Source: Rugalucina vietnamica (lineage: Eukaryota; Mollusca; Bivalvia; Lucinida; Lucinidae). Taken from it: a stretch of 64,000 bases of DNA. The position numbers and the translations under genes are program-made. Below the pieces are notes generated by a model that saw nothing but the letters and a program-made list of their open reading frames with translations, did no database searches and was not told the DNA's origin. Of this stretch, positions 11,789 through 23,607 are shown one piece after another. Location: contig OZ024875.1 of NCBI GenBank assembly GCA_964017185.1, positions 60,879,043 through 60,943,042 of the forward strand. Reading direction: 5' to 3'. Position 1 is the first letter of the stretch. Each line of letters starts with the position of its first letter.

Positions 11789-14700
11789 ACTGCTGATTAT
11801 TACTGGGAGGCGCACGGTAAGATCTAAATGATACACGTGTGGACTGAAATGCTCGAAAATAGCTTTGTCAACTGCATGGACTTTACTCAATCGATAAGCA
11901 GTAATTTTACCTTGATGCGAGAACGGTTGTCAGTTTATGTGACAGTCATTGGCAAATCAACTATAAGCTCCGCCCACTAGTACTCTGATTACGGTCATAC
12001 AAAATATTTATTATTCAGGTCAGTGGAAAGATTATAATTAGAGATAAGAATGTGTATCTGTATACAATTGCATGGCACAGTCAACATTTTTCTGGGGCGA
12101 AAGTATTTAACAGTGTGAATTTCAAGTATTTGAAATGTATGTTACGTTAAACGTATCTGTTATGTAATGTATTTAAGTATTTGATAAAGCCCTATATGTT
12201 TTCAGTATTCTGTCAATCATTTCGTGACGTCATTGAGAACGGTAAGATTTAACATTTTTTATAGATGACAGTTTAGTTGGAAATGCTGATTGTCATGTGA
12301 AATAGTTCAAAAGTTATGCCAGCTTCACTGTTTATGTTTATTTTTCCTTAATTCTCAGTTTTTTTTTTATCGTTTTTGTGAATTTGTTGTTAAAATGTTA
12401 ATGAGTGGGCGTGTCTATTGTAAATTGCGTCCTAGTGAACTGAAGCAGCCATTTTCATGCGTTGATTGAAGTTTTGTGCTTGCTCAGTGTTATTTATACT
12501 TGTTTTTGGAACAGTGGGAGGCTTTATTTGGCAATGTTTTCTTCAATGTAGGGAATATGCGTTTTCGATGCGAGGTATTCTGCTTATTTTTTGCAAATAT
12601 GGCTCAAATTGAACGTTGACCTACTTATGATGTGTTTGTCAATATGTGTAGGTAAATTAAATTGACCGTGCCGCTTGAACTCACGTGATATAGTTTTGTA
12701 AACACGCTTTAAAGAGGCACCTATGTGTTTTACACATTTTCTAGTGCAATGTGAGAGTTCGTCGGTAATATATTGTTTACCGTCAGTCGCATTATTGAGA
12801 ACATGTTTATTTAAGCAGTCTGATCAACATGCATATCTATGTCAGAGGTTAAGCAACACGGTTTAAGTACTAACCTAAAAGCTGTTGGGGTCTTCAACAG
12901 GTGTTTTATATTATATTTGACCAGACAACAAAGAATGTTAAGTTGAAACCCCCTTAAAATGCCTCATTTTATACTGGTTTCCGATTCCTTGATAAGACGT
13001 GTAATAACTTGTCTGGTTAAGCGGTAACCAGTTCTTTGTTTATCGATATTTAAGTGGAAAAACCGATGCATGCTAAAAATAGCGTGGTTCTGGTAGAATA
13101 CAAGGATAGCTTTTAAAAAAAGCTAGAAGCGGCTCGTTTAGCATTATGTTTTGTGATCACATATTATCGATTAAAGTTGTGTGCTAGTGGTGTCTGAGAC
13201 AGCAAATATCTTATTTTGATATATGGGCGTTTGCTAAATCGTCAAGAAATCATCTTGAATACTGCTATAGGTCGGCGCGCGTAACAAGCGTGTTCAAAAA
13301 AATTTCTTCAAGCTCGACGTGTGTTAAACGTGTATCATATAAGTTCCACGCGCGTTACAGGTGCTTTGAATACGCTATGAACGCTTTTGGCACACGTTTT
13401 AGGCACGCTAATGTGCGCTACACGTTTTTTCTCTATATATATTTTCTTATTTTATTTTTTAATATTTTGTACGTCTGGACGTCTGGTACACGCCTCAGTC
13501 ACATGCAAATATGTGACTGCTAAAACGAGTTTAAGAAACAAATTAATTTGTATACGTCCAAACTCTTAAGCGTGTCGTGATTTTTCATACGACCTGCGCG
13601 CATTTGTTTCGGTTTAAACATATTTCATTCCAAATTTTGTACAGAAACAATTCAAAAGCATGCAATCAACGACAGAATCAGAACGAAAGCGTATCTTTTC
13701 CTAAGCATTGTAAACAATGAAGCTTGCATTTTGTTTTGAATACTCTTCAAGCATTACCGATAGAGTTTTCATAATAGAGAAAATAAATACTGTGTACGGA
13801 GGCTCATGCACATTTGGTTTATACGCTAGCGTGTGGCGCTCTCTAATGTTATCATGTTTACACTTAGAACGCAGGCAAAAAGTACTCGAATGTTGTTTGG
13901 CTGTAATTTAGAGAAATGTTTGCATCCTGAATACCCTCGATGTAAAATATCTTACAGCGCAGACTGATACAATATCACAAGACACCTGACGGAATGTAGA
14001 TTTAAAACTGAGTTTTTGGAAGCAAACTCGATTTATACTGACGTCAACAAAAAACGCCTCAGTCAATTTTGACACGTGACACTGCCAAGATTAACAGCTT
14101 AGATTATTTCAAATATTGGTCATATTTTTTGCTAATCTTTTACGCATTCGGAAATGGTGAAATGGAATTATACAGACATGCTGTTGAAAACACAGACCCT
14201 AGCAAAATTCTTATTCTGTTCATGAATCGGTCTATCGGGCATCCGGCTTCTTTCGATTACTGATAATCTCCTTTACAAAACCAACACAAAAGCCATAGAG
14301 TGGAATATCAATACGTGACCACAGGTTGCTGAAACACAGTTTTGGAAAACCGATTCTCGTTCTCTAGCGTTATTGACGTCACTGCAGCTAATGACCAATG
14401 CTAAAATGGTAATCGCCGTCAAAATGGTCAAAAAGTTTTCAAAGGCTATCCTGGCATGGCTTTTAGACATAGAATAGTTTCTATAGTTACTTCTCCTGCC
14501 GTTCAGTTAGAAACGAACGTCCTTACGGATAACGTGTATTTGACGTCTAGGGAATTAAGCGCCAGAATACCATTGCTCCATTCTTGGCTATTCATTTGTA
14601 ATAATTCGACTACTTTATGAAGATTAACTCAAGGTATTAACCCGAATATAACAGCATCGTTTCTGAAACGTTTCATCATTAGATTTCGTAAGCAGAAGAG

Positions 14701-14878
14701 ACGTCGACGTCAAAACGATTTTGCTACAGAAGCGTCGGCGAAAGAGCTACGGTAACAAAAAACGAAAGAGGGAATCTTATATCTAAGCGAACGATGGTCC
14801 CAGACTTTGGAGACGCCAGAAACCGAACAGTATCATTTTTTCGTTCCATCTGTGACTTTTCTTGTGAAAAGTCCCTAT

Positions 14879-14932
<54 letters not shown>

Positions 14933-14957
14933 AAAAGTCCCTACGTTTTTCTTTTTC

Positions 14958-15006
<49 letters not shown>

Positions 15007-15741
15007 TTTCAGTATTTCAGTTTCACGTTGTCCAGTAATGTAACGTTTCAAAAGTTTGATGTTCTTCAGTTTGTAAAACGACTTGCACGGCTTTCAAGAA
15101 TTTTCACGTCAAAAACGTCTGTATAATGACGTCATTGTGCATTTTTAAAAATGGTGCACCCATGCAGGTTTCGAGAAAAGTGCGCATCTTAAACAAAGTC
15201 GGTTTATGCTATACCATGAGAGAGAATGTAAAGTAAGGAAAATGCAAATTATGTTCATATTGTGTATTTATTGGTCAAGTTATGCAACATTTTCGGTGAG
15301 GCGTTTTTATTGACGTCAGTATAGTACAACATACATGTACATCGAGGCAACGAACTCTTCGTTTCAGAGTCATGGTTGACGATTCGATAATGCCTCACTG
15401 TACATTGTTGTCCATTCGATCTGGCCTCCAATCAGTGCACTCCCTTTTTTCAACGAGTCGTGTAATGTTGGACCAATCTACGCTATTTTGTTACATGTGA
15501 AGCAGGGAGATTGTAACCGAATATGGTTTGGCAGTAGTTTGAAAAATTAAACGAAATAAAAACAAACAGTTTTATTATCAACATGTTTAAGTAATAAACC
15601 CGACAAAATAAACGCAATGATGAGATTTTTCCATTAAGTCTTCATTAATTGCCCAAATTCAACATGTTGAATTTTTCTTAGTTCTAATTAATCTTGATAA
15701 AATTCACATACAGAGTACTGGAATTTATTTTCTTTAAAAAG
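11789..15741. other. Gene-poor stretch with five TGACGTCA sites
   Basis: No exon or known repeat was recognised. Perfect TGACGTCA octamers lie at 12225, 14039, 14374, 15127 and 15311. The sequence is not obviously repetitive outside the T/ATT tracts, so it could be an intron or an upstream region of an unseen gene. Confidence 0.4.
14880..15006 (+). repeat. T50 homopolymer and (ATT)n microsatellite with flanking duplication
   Basis: Fifty T at 14880-14929 lie between TGAAAAGTCCCTATG (14865) and TGAAAAGTCCCTACG (14931). About 15 ATT triplets follow at 14961-15006. Confidence 0.85.
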
Positions 15742-16119
15742 TTATAGAGGAAAGACATTAATGCAGCCGGTAATCATGCTTTGAATGTGATTATTCAACG
15801 GTACCATCAATTCAAGATTCGGGTAGGTTTTTTTTTTCAATTTTAAGGCTGTACTAAACAAACTCTTGCAGTCTTTCGAAGCTTGTGAAGTTAAACCAAT
15901 GTAGTTTGTCTTTAAACACTCCAGTCTGATCAGCCATGATCGTATTAGATCATTAAAATATGATTGAATGTTTCGCGTTATAAGATTTATCTCCGGTATG
16001 GAATTGTTAACTTTTGCTCCGGGTTTCAGTAAGTTATTCGGCACCCAGGGAGCTTCATCGTCGGGCAGCTTACTGAATCTGTTGAGTCCTCGTATTTGCT
16101 TCACCAGGGTGGTTATCAT
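15742..16119 (-). CDS. Unrecognised 125-residue reading frame
   Basis: Opens at ATG and ends at TAA. The peptide is even in composition, without low complexity (KQIRGLNRFSKLPDDEAPW; IRSWLIRLECLKTNYIGL). It lies against repeat family F, so it may belong to that mobile element. No family recognised; it may also be chance. Confidence 0.2.
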   Translation of the reverse strand: MITTLVKQIRGLNRFSKLPDDEAPWVPNNLLKPGAKVNNSIPEINLITRNIQSYFNDLIRSWLIRLECLKTNYIGLTSQASKDCKSLFSTALKLKKKTYPNLELMVPLNNHIQSMITGCINVFPL

Positions 16120-16560
16120 GATTTATTTGTTTGTCCTTGATGATTCATTGACTAGGAAGAGATTCACCACGAGGACCGAACGACTAACTTAATGTTGTGA
16201 ACCACTGCAGAAGATCAGGGTGAGGTTAGGCGCCTGTAAAACCGGTTTAAGCCTCCCAGTCATTTTATATTACTAATCGTTCCAAGGCGATAGTTCTGTT
16301 GTGGTTCCATTTGTTTTGTGTTATGGAGTCGAATTTTGTACTGTTTGAGCCTTATGTATGTTTTCGTATTTTTATTTAAGTTCGGATAACTGAGTGACCG
16401 TCTTTTGGGAAATAACTGCTCACTTGGTTTTCGATATATTGTCTAAGTACCTAATTGTCGGTTTAGTTTTTCCCTCCTCGGTTTTTGGAGTAGGAGTTTC
16501 TTACTGATTGCGTTTTTCCTCATCATTGCCTACTTGTACCTTTTTTGAAAAGGGTGTCAA
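16120..16560 (+). repeat. Repeat family F
   Basis: Shares GTGAGGTTAGGCGCCTGTAA, AACCGGTTTAAGCC, TCGTTCCAAGGCGATA and GGTTTTTGGAGTAGGA with 10553-11000 and 61340-61680. Class unknown; it may be the end of an LTR or other large element. Confidence 0.5.
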
Positions 16561-16803
16561 ATGACATTCTTCGCCTTTAGAACCCGTCTTTGAACAACAT
16601 ACAGATAAAAGAGGGAGAGAATATGTGTCTGAGTACCTTCAGGACTGGTGTACTAAAAACATTACATACACCTACAGCAATTATTGTAAGGAGAATGTAA
16701 AATGATAAAATTTTAATGCGACTTTAAACATTTGACCCCCACATGGTTTATAGCAGTGTTTTATAAGATATGCCATACATACGGGATCTTCGTACCTGAA
16801 AAA

Positions 16804-17025
16804 TATGAGCCGCATAACGAGAAAATCGGAATTTTGCATATGCGAAATCAAAGGCGCAGATCAACTGTGCAGTAACTGCACAACTGTCCAGCGCCTTTAT
16901 TTTCGCTACTCGGTAAGTACAATTCCTCTATTAATTGTAGCCAAAATTTCAAGCATCTAGCTTGCTTTTGTGTCGCTCCCGGTCGGAAACCCGAAAACCG
17001 GTTTTCTCACGTCGAGGCTCATATG
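16804..17025 (+). repeat. Hairpin MITE family A
   Basis: ATATGAGCCGCATAACGAGA to GTCGAGGCTCATAT. The centre is of the GTGCAGTAACTGCAC type. Confidence 0.75.
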
Positions 17026-17687
17026 TCTTTCAAATTATATCATTACTTGTGATTTTTATGAAAAAAAAAATGATACACGGTACCCTTTCGTTTCTTATTT
17101 TGTCGGGTACAATTACACGATTGCATTTACATTGTCTCAAAGACATGTTCTTTAGTGAAATATTGCATATCTTTCAAATTCTGGGGTAGATCAGCTGGCT
17201 AACCTGTACTCCGATACACTTCTTGACCTCGCTCCTCTCCCGGTATGGAGAGGTCTAACGGAATACCGATGGAAATATTCCGTCTAAATCTGGGATCGAT
17301 ACTTTGCTCTAGAAAAATTGCGATTGACCAGGTGGGGTTCAAATGTAAAAGTGGCATAAAATGTACAGTTTGAATTTTCTAAACAATGATTAATGCTTGT
17401 GTTTGGACCCTTTTGAAAACCCTTGTATATGTACTCAGACACTTATTCCTACCATATTGTATCTGCATTTTGTTCGAATCGGCATTCTACCCTCTGACAC
17501 CTGTTTGAAAATCGATTGTATACAGCGAATAAACCCTATAAATCGTAAAACATTTTAAGCATAATTTTAATTACTTTAACGGTCATGACCGATCAAATTT
17601 GAGTTTCTAAAGACGAACAGCATCGGCCTCAACTTCAAAAGCTTCTAAAATAATGCAAAGAATAAATTGTAATCCCAGCTTAACGGC

Positions 17688-18400
17688 CTAGGGTATTTAA
17701 GGCTTGATTTCGGCCTCATGCGTTGGTAAAAAAAATGAATGTTGAAATTTTTGAGTAGAAAAATATTGCAAATGGCAGGTATATGTCCTTGCTTATAAAT
17801 TCTGGCACAACTACCACTTGCAAATTACACATGTTGGCATGGCAACGCTCCGAAAAGCATAGAAATACCACTTTTTGCAATTTTGGGTCTAATTTTCACA
17901 ATTTTACACCATTTTCTACTACCGGCCCTCGCGACGAACAATTTCTTATTATGAAATAATTATGAAGTATCATCCAGATATATTGTATGCAACGTATCAT
18001 TTTGGTGGTCATGTGGGCCGGCACATAAAATTAAAAATATGTTCAGAAATGGTCAAAAAGGCCAAAAAGTGCAAACTGGGCTCTATCAATGGTTTTGTAG
18101 GATAAATGAAGTACTTGTTCTGGTTTTAAAAAGATGGGACATATGGCTGTTTTAGGAATAGTTTTCTCACCTAAATTCCAAAATTTATTTTCAGCAAAAT
18201 ATGAGACAAAAAAGGGCATAAACGCCCTAGGCCTTTCAAACGCGTACATTTTTCGAATCTTATATTTATGGTACCTTTGAATGATCACGTCAAAACATGT
18301 TCGCTGGTTGAAAGATGACTTTATGTTATAAATGTGTAAAGAACAGATATTTGAGTACTTCAAATATGAATTTTAGCAAGATTAGATGAGGTCTTAGATA
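17688..18400 (+). repeat. Repeat family G
   Basis: The start GGCCTAGGGTATTTAAGGC then TTGATTTCGGCCTCATGCG recurs at 63942-64000 where the window ends, so this is the beginning of a dispersed repeat. Its right limit is not defined; no coding content recognised. Confidence 0.45.
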
Positions 18401-18734
18401 AAAAAGTAAGAAAGCTGGTTGCGTCCCAGTCATACAGGGTGTATTGTTTTCTGCCTTTGTTAAGTCACGGCATGCATACACATGTACCGACCAGCCAATA
18501 AGTTTAAGTTTGGATATTGGATTATCTTTCCACGTGTGTTCATGAACTGAAATGAAAAGATGATTCAATCCCAATATTGTCTTATTTTAGCCCTCAAACT
18601 TCTATGAACCGCCCCGTATAGCATGTTACAAATAACATGATATAATTTTCTTGTTCTGTAAACCAGCAATACTATAGTAGTATCAGCAATACTTTTAGTG
18701 ATGAGTAAAATGTGTCGTGCTCCAGGCAACGTAT

Positions 18735-18915
18735 CTTGTATCTCTAGTGTGTTACACCCTGCCAAGTTTTTTTTACGCCCCAGACAACAATAGACGGAGT
18801 AATTTAACCAGTATTATGGGAAGTAAATGTGCTTTGCCGATGCCGCCGGTGAGGATTGTTACCCCCTCCAAAGCCCGACACTCTACCACTGCTCCACCGC
18901 CACCGCGCTCCGGGC
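18735..18915 (-). repeat. tRNA-derived SINE, reverse, diverged
   Basis: CTCTACCACTGCTCCACCGCC matches the reverse of the A-box region (GGTGG-AGTGGTAGAG). Body parts AACCAGTATTATGGG and AAATGTGCTTTGCC match the reverse SINE body. Confidence 0.55.
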
Positions 18916-19261
18916 GGTATTGGAACAAAAAAACTGGAATTCACATTAAAACACGAGTACTGGTTACAACGTTCGTTCAAAGAAGTTAAATATTCACAGT
19001 GTTTTCTAATTAAATTTATATAAGTCTTCTCAAAACAATCTTTCTGTGCAAGTTTGGTTAAAACCTATTCCATTTGTTCAGAAGATATTGCGTCGGATTC
19101 CAACGTCGTCTATAAAAACATTTAACAGGATGAAAATGAATTTATTAAACATAAATTTATGTAAATTGAGTTCCCTATTGAAAACAAATTACCTAGGTTT
19201 TGAAACTGTTTTCTTAAATGTTATTGTAAACCTTCAATATAACCCGCGTTATTGGAGCCCC

Positions 19262-19412
19262 CACTTCACTGCAATGCAGAGATCAGCGCATTTGCTTTGC
19301 TACAAACAAAGTACCGAATCCCTCTATTTTCCAAATCCAAGCTTTTACAGCCACCGTCTATGCTTGCATAGCCTGGTTTGTAACACCCGAAATAGGTTTT
19401 CTGGAATACATT
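19262..19412 (+). repeat. Hairpin MITE family A, right-half remnant
   Basis: AGATCAGCGCATTTGCTTTG, CAAGCTTTTACAGCCACCG and ATAGCCTGGTTTG resemble the right half of family A. Strongly diverged. Confidence 0.4.
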
Positions 19413-20239
19413 TAAATGCTGTCATTTACAACCCAGTTACGTCAGAAAACATTTACGCCTATCGAAAGTTGTCATTCTGATATTGTGTCGGGTAACTTAA
19501 AAAGGAGAATAAAATCCTTGTCAATTCTATCGGTCTGAAATGATTGATAGCCATATGATTCAAATAGAAATTTTGTCAAGCTCTTAATTCTTATCACACA
19601 CATCTAGGTTTAAAAGCGAGGATAATGGAACACTTAAATTTTCAGTTTTCGGCATGATGTTGGTTGGGGTTGACTGTTGACAGAACCGTTTTTTTTTAAA
19701 CGCCACAGTGAACAGTTATGGCCAACCACATTAACTTGATGAACCAGTGTAAACCCAGATAAACATATGAACACTCGTGTTTCATTTGTGTGTGTGTGTG
19801 TGGGGGGGGGGGGGGGCTCATGTAATGTGGTTCCTAAAACATTCCGTCTCAGCTTTCTCTAGAGCCCCATATTTCACTGTCGGGAAACAATCAAGACTAC
19901 CGCACTCTTACACATCTGTACCAAAAAAGCAAGTTACATTTCATGGCCGAGCGAAACATGAAGTGTTGTGTGTGGGTATACCCTTTTTACATGTTGTCTG
20001 TCCGTAACACTTTTGTTTCTTTAATGTCACATATTGTGGCGAATCGGAGACAATCTGCAATCAGAAACGCTGGCTAAGCAGTTTTCAATCAGTATATGAC
20101 TACATTGAATAACCAAATTTCCACGAAAGAGTAATAAGACGGTCTACTGTACGTAATTGCTAGAAAAATCAAAATACTTCCTTAAAGGAAATTTTGAGCA
20201 GACTAGTTTTAGCTGGCAAACAACAAACAAATGCGCATA

Positions 20240-20432
20240 GTTTCCGACCATCTCCAACATAAACCGGACTGTACAGCCACAGATGCCTAGAGGTTTAGAA
20301 TTTCGGATATAAAAAGAAGAGGCTTTGTGCCGTTTATATAGAAGAAAAAACACTGATCAGCTGCGCAGAAACAGCTGATCTGTCCGCGTCTTTCTCGCAT
20401 ATGCAGATTGTTTGATTTTTCATGATGCGGCT
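20240..20432 (-). repeat. Hairpin MITE family A, partial, reverse
   Basis: CATAAACCGGACTGTACAG, CTGATCAGCTGCGCAG and TTTTTCATGATGCGGCTTA keep the family order. The left terminus is lost. Confidence 0.6.
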
Positions 20433-20487
20433 TAATTATTATTGAAATAAGTAAATATTGATGGGTGACTCCGTTTGAACCCTGTCA

Positions 20488-20650
20488 TGAGAGAACCAAC
20501 ATTGCAGTTTCTGATCAGATCTGACACCAACCGGGCTGTACAGTCACAAAATACGATTTCGGATTTAGAAAGAAGAGCGATAGATGGATCTATGGAGTGA
20601 AAACAAAAGTTCTGATCAGCTGCAGAATGTTTGTTTTCGTTACGTGACTC
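20488..20650 (-). repeat. Hairpin MITE family A, partial, reverse
   Basis: CATGAGAGAACCAACATT, GGGCTGTACAGTCAC and CTGATCAGCTGCAG are readable. The right half is lost. Confidence 0.55.
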
Positions 20651-20920
20651 GCTATTTTTATGTCGACGTCATTAAATTCTACTCTGTCAGTGATCTGTTG
20701 TTAAATGGGTAGAACAGAACAAGTATGAAAGGATTCTTTGTAATTCAGCTTTACAATACGATTTCGTCCATATAATATATGTCAAGATAACATAAACCGT
20801 CTGACAGGACGGCTTTATAATGTTAAAATAAGTCCAACATGCCACACTTTCGTACGACAGTAATTGAACATTAGACGTGTGACCATTAAACGTGCGATAG
20901 CCTCGCTTCAGATCGTGCAT

Positions 20921-22884
20921 TTAACAGTTCAAGAACCCAGTATGTCGGAAATACGCATGCATGTCGCTACTCGATATCATTTTTGTTGCTGAATAAATTG
21001 CAGCATGCAAGTTACTGTGTAAAATATTCCCATAACTAGGGCGACGAAGTATGCTTTTGATCTGACTAAAGCAGCCCTCTATCGGATTCATATCAGGACT
21101 GTATTTGGGTGTGAACACCACATCAATTCCCTGTTGCGACAACCACTGTTTCAGTATCCGCGCTAGCTCAGAATGGTGAATCGGGGCGTTATCAACCACC
21201 AAAATGTCTCCCGGCTTCAGTGCTTGAGTACCATAATCTGTCACTGTTTCCACACATTCTGCGATGAAACTGACAAAAGTGTAAGAATCTGACGCCCCTT
21301 CTGTAACTTTGTAATGTGTTGCTCCCTGCAATCCTGTCAAAAGAGTTGAAACGAGTTTTACACGGACCTATTTGGGAATTTTAATTGGTACAGCTTTTTT
21401 AATTGAAGCAAAAACACTTAGGATATTCTTCAATGGTAATGCTGAGTGATGCCCGTGAAACTGCAAACCAACTATCACGAAGGTACAATCAAAATCACTA
21501 CATGTGCGGTCTACCGAGTCGATACTGCATATATGACTGTCGACCGAGAGTTAAGGCTGTCGACCGAGTCATAACAATAAATGATACTAGTGAACTGGCT
21601 GTCGACCGAATTATGGCTGTCGATCGTTGCGGCGGTCGATGGACTCGGTCGACAGCAGACTATTACGTGTATTGTATACGACTCTTGTCTCGGTTTACAG
21701 CGCAGGTAACTATTTGTATTGTACACCGTGATAATAGTAATTTTACTACAGGTTGTACATGTATAACAGGATCAAATCATCGACTTGGAGCGCGTCAGAA
21801 ACATAAAGTTACACAATATATAAAGTGCAAAAATACACCCAAACAGTAGGTTCAAATTACACAATGCAACAGTAGGTTTCCAAAGCTATGTAAAAGGTAC
21901 ACGCAGGTGGCGAAATAAACCATCGGCTACCTGTTTTATTCTGAATCTAATGTAATTGTAAACTTGTGATACGACGAAATGATAACCAAGCAGGCACATT
22001 ATGACGTCAAATCAACGTCTATGGCGACGTTGATCCGACGTCATAATGATGTCAACCAGGGGATGTCATTTGCTACTTCACCAGGGCAGTGATGAGTCTG
22101 GGTAGTCTAGCAAGGTATTTCTCCATGTTCAAGCCACTCTGTGTTGTTAAAACGCACATGTAAAGAAAAAAGCAAGTACACAACATACGATACCTGCAAG
22201 TAAGTGTAAGGTGGCATTTGGGATGGAATGATAACGAGTTACTTCAACAGCATCCTGTCCTTTAGGCGCATGCCCGTATAGCGGATTTCCTACTTCAGGA
22301 AGGCGAGAGCCAGACTCATCCATAAACTGGAGTTTATATGGATCTACACTGTTTAATAAGTCCATGTAGGTTTCAGTGTACACAAGGTTATTTAATGTCA
22401 GTCTCTCCACTGCCATTGTTTTTATTCTCTTACGCGTCCAAGGCTCAGACATATATGATCTAACAGCTCGACGAACAGTTCGCGGTCCTATATTTGACGT
22501 AGACACCTGCATCAAGTCTGCATGTAAAGCAGCTGAAGTTAACGGCGGTTTCATTGTTTTGCGATATTTGATATAGTCAATGTCCTGGTCGGTTACTGAT
22601 CTGTGTCGACCGACAGGTTGTTTTGGTTCTTTCCCGAAACAAAATCTCTTCCAGTGCAGCGTTACAGTGGAAACACTCACTTTATATTTGTTTGCAACCG
22701 CTGAAAAAGCACCACGATCAACCTGGGATGTGCTTTTGTTTCCATTATAATCCTGCTCTAGATCACCAATGATCAGCTGAATTAAGTCATTAGATAATTC
22801 TTTTCCGCATGCATAATCCCGTTTATGCTTATTCAATTTATGTTTATTATACGACATAATTGTTTCCAAACCAAAGTAACTCAT
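20921..22884 (-). CDS. IS630/Tc1-superfamily DDE transposase with one intron
   Basis: Exon 1 is 22884-22194 and exon 2 is 21333-20921. The donor (GTATCG) and acceptor (TTTTGACAG) join in phase 1 and give a 367-residue protein. Roughly residues 30-150 hold helix-turn-helix DNA-binding regions (VANKYKVSVSTVTLHWKR; VGRHRSVTDQDIDYI). The catalytic domain has the first Asp in FMDESG (about 189), the second in ILVVDNAPIH (about 278) and Glu in YSPDMNPIEG (about 316), a DD37E spacing by count. This is a cut-and-paste transposase of the DDE_3 type. No stop or frameshift interrupts it, so it may be recent or domesticated. I could not find its terminal inverted repeats. The 860-bp intron holds clustered GTCGAC motifs. 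Confidence 0.75.
21530..21662. repeat. Cluster of CTGTCGACCGA repeats in the transposase intron
   Basis: Four direct copies of a CTGTCGACCGA-like motif begin near 21537, 21559, 21599 and 21621 (the last reads CTGTCGATCG), followed by an inverted copy TCGGTCGACAG near 21648. Spacing is irregular (about 22, 40, 22 bp), so it is not a CRISPR array. It may be a set of protein-binding sites belonging to the transposon. Confidence 0.5.
21995..22050. repeat. Imperfect palindrome with TGACGTCA/GACGTCA sites
   Basis: The left arm CATTATGACGTCAAATCAACG is matched by the right arm CGTTGATCCGACGTCATAATG as reverse complement with few changes. A TGACGTCA octamer sits in the left arm. It lies in the transposase intron and could be a nested MITE end or a regulatory palindrome. 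Confidence 0.4.
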
Positions 22885-23607
22885 TAGGTGTGTAATTGAA
22901 TCAATAAGAGTATATGGAAGGTGTGGCTTACTACTTAGGCGGAGCTATCGTCCAATGAAAATAATACAATGATGTACTCAATGACAACCGAGCACGCATC
23001 AAGGTAAAATATCGATCGATGGATTGACAAAATATGACACTGATATGAAGGCTATTTTCGAACCTTTTCGACCATACGTGTATTATCTACAGGAACATCT
23101 TTTTTATCTAAAGAAATAAGGAGAATATGTTGTCGAGAGTAACCGACGACATAGCACGGTATTCGGATCAACAGCTGAGTTCATACACGAAGTCTATATA
23201 AATAGATCCACAGCCGAGTTCATACACGAAGTCTATATAAATAGATCCATGGAACCCGGAAGTACAGAAAAATCAGTTCTAATTTCTTAAAATTTCGCGT
23301 TTTAAATGCCATTTTAAATTATATTGGTAAGAACTTGTCACTGTGTATTTGTAATTATAATTGTAGTGCTAAAGCAAAGGCTACTTTCATTCGTAAAGCT
23401 TGTGACTATATAGATTTGCAATTGTCATATGTTTTCGCGCACGAATTAAAATCCGTTTTACTGCACAGTCAACAAGTTTCAGTCGTGTCGGACAGTACTC
23501 TAGGGATTTTATGTCTTTTTTCTTCTTCTTCTTACTGTGTTCTGAGTCGAGCAATATCTGACCATTACCTTAGGAGCTGTGAAAATCATCCAGTGTGACA
23601 GTTTAAC
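22885..23607. other. Spacer between transposase and LINE copy 1
   Basis: Holds the 39-bp tandem duplication. The stretch 23335-23598 is open in the same frame as LINE copy 1 and ends in TGA; it may be the LINE 5' part before an internal deletion, but no motif proves this. Confidence 0.35.
23166..23243 (+). repeat. 39-bp tandem duplication with TATATAAATA
   Basis: Two units (23166-23204 and 23205-23243) differ at two positions and each end in TCTATATAAATA. They lie 0.4 kb before LINE copy 1. They could be a promoter of the LINE or of an unseen gene. Confidence 0.65.

Larger units (their letters stand above)
17026..20239. other. Region without recognised genes
   Basis: Apart from repeat G (17688-18400), a SINE (18735-18915), a MITE remnant (19262-19412) and a short G/T tract (19785-19816), I see nothing interpretable. 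Confidence 0.4.

Noticed and set aside
14794-15126. Poly-Phe/poly-Ile reading frames
   Set aside because: They come only from the T50 and ATT microsatellites.
19046-19480. 144-residue reading frame
   Set aside because: A third of it is a remnant of hairpin MITE A.
21530-21662. Possible CRISPR-like array of GTCGAC repeats
   Set aside because: Repeats are about 11 bp, irregularly spaced, partly inverted, and lie in an intron of an animal transposase.
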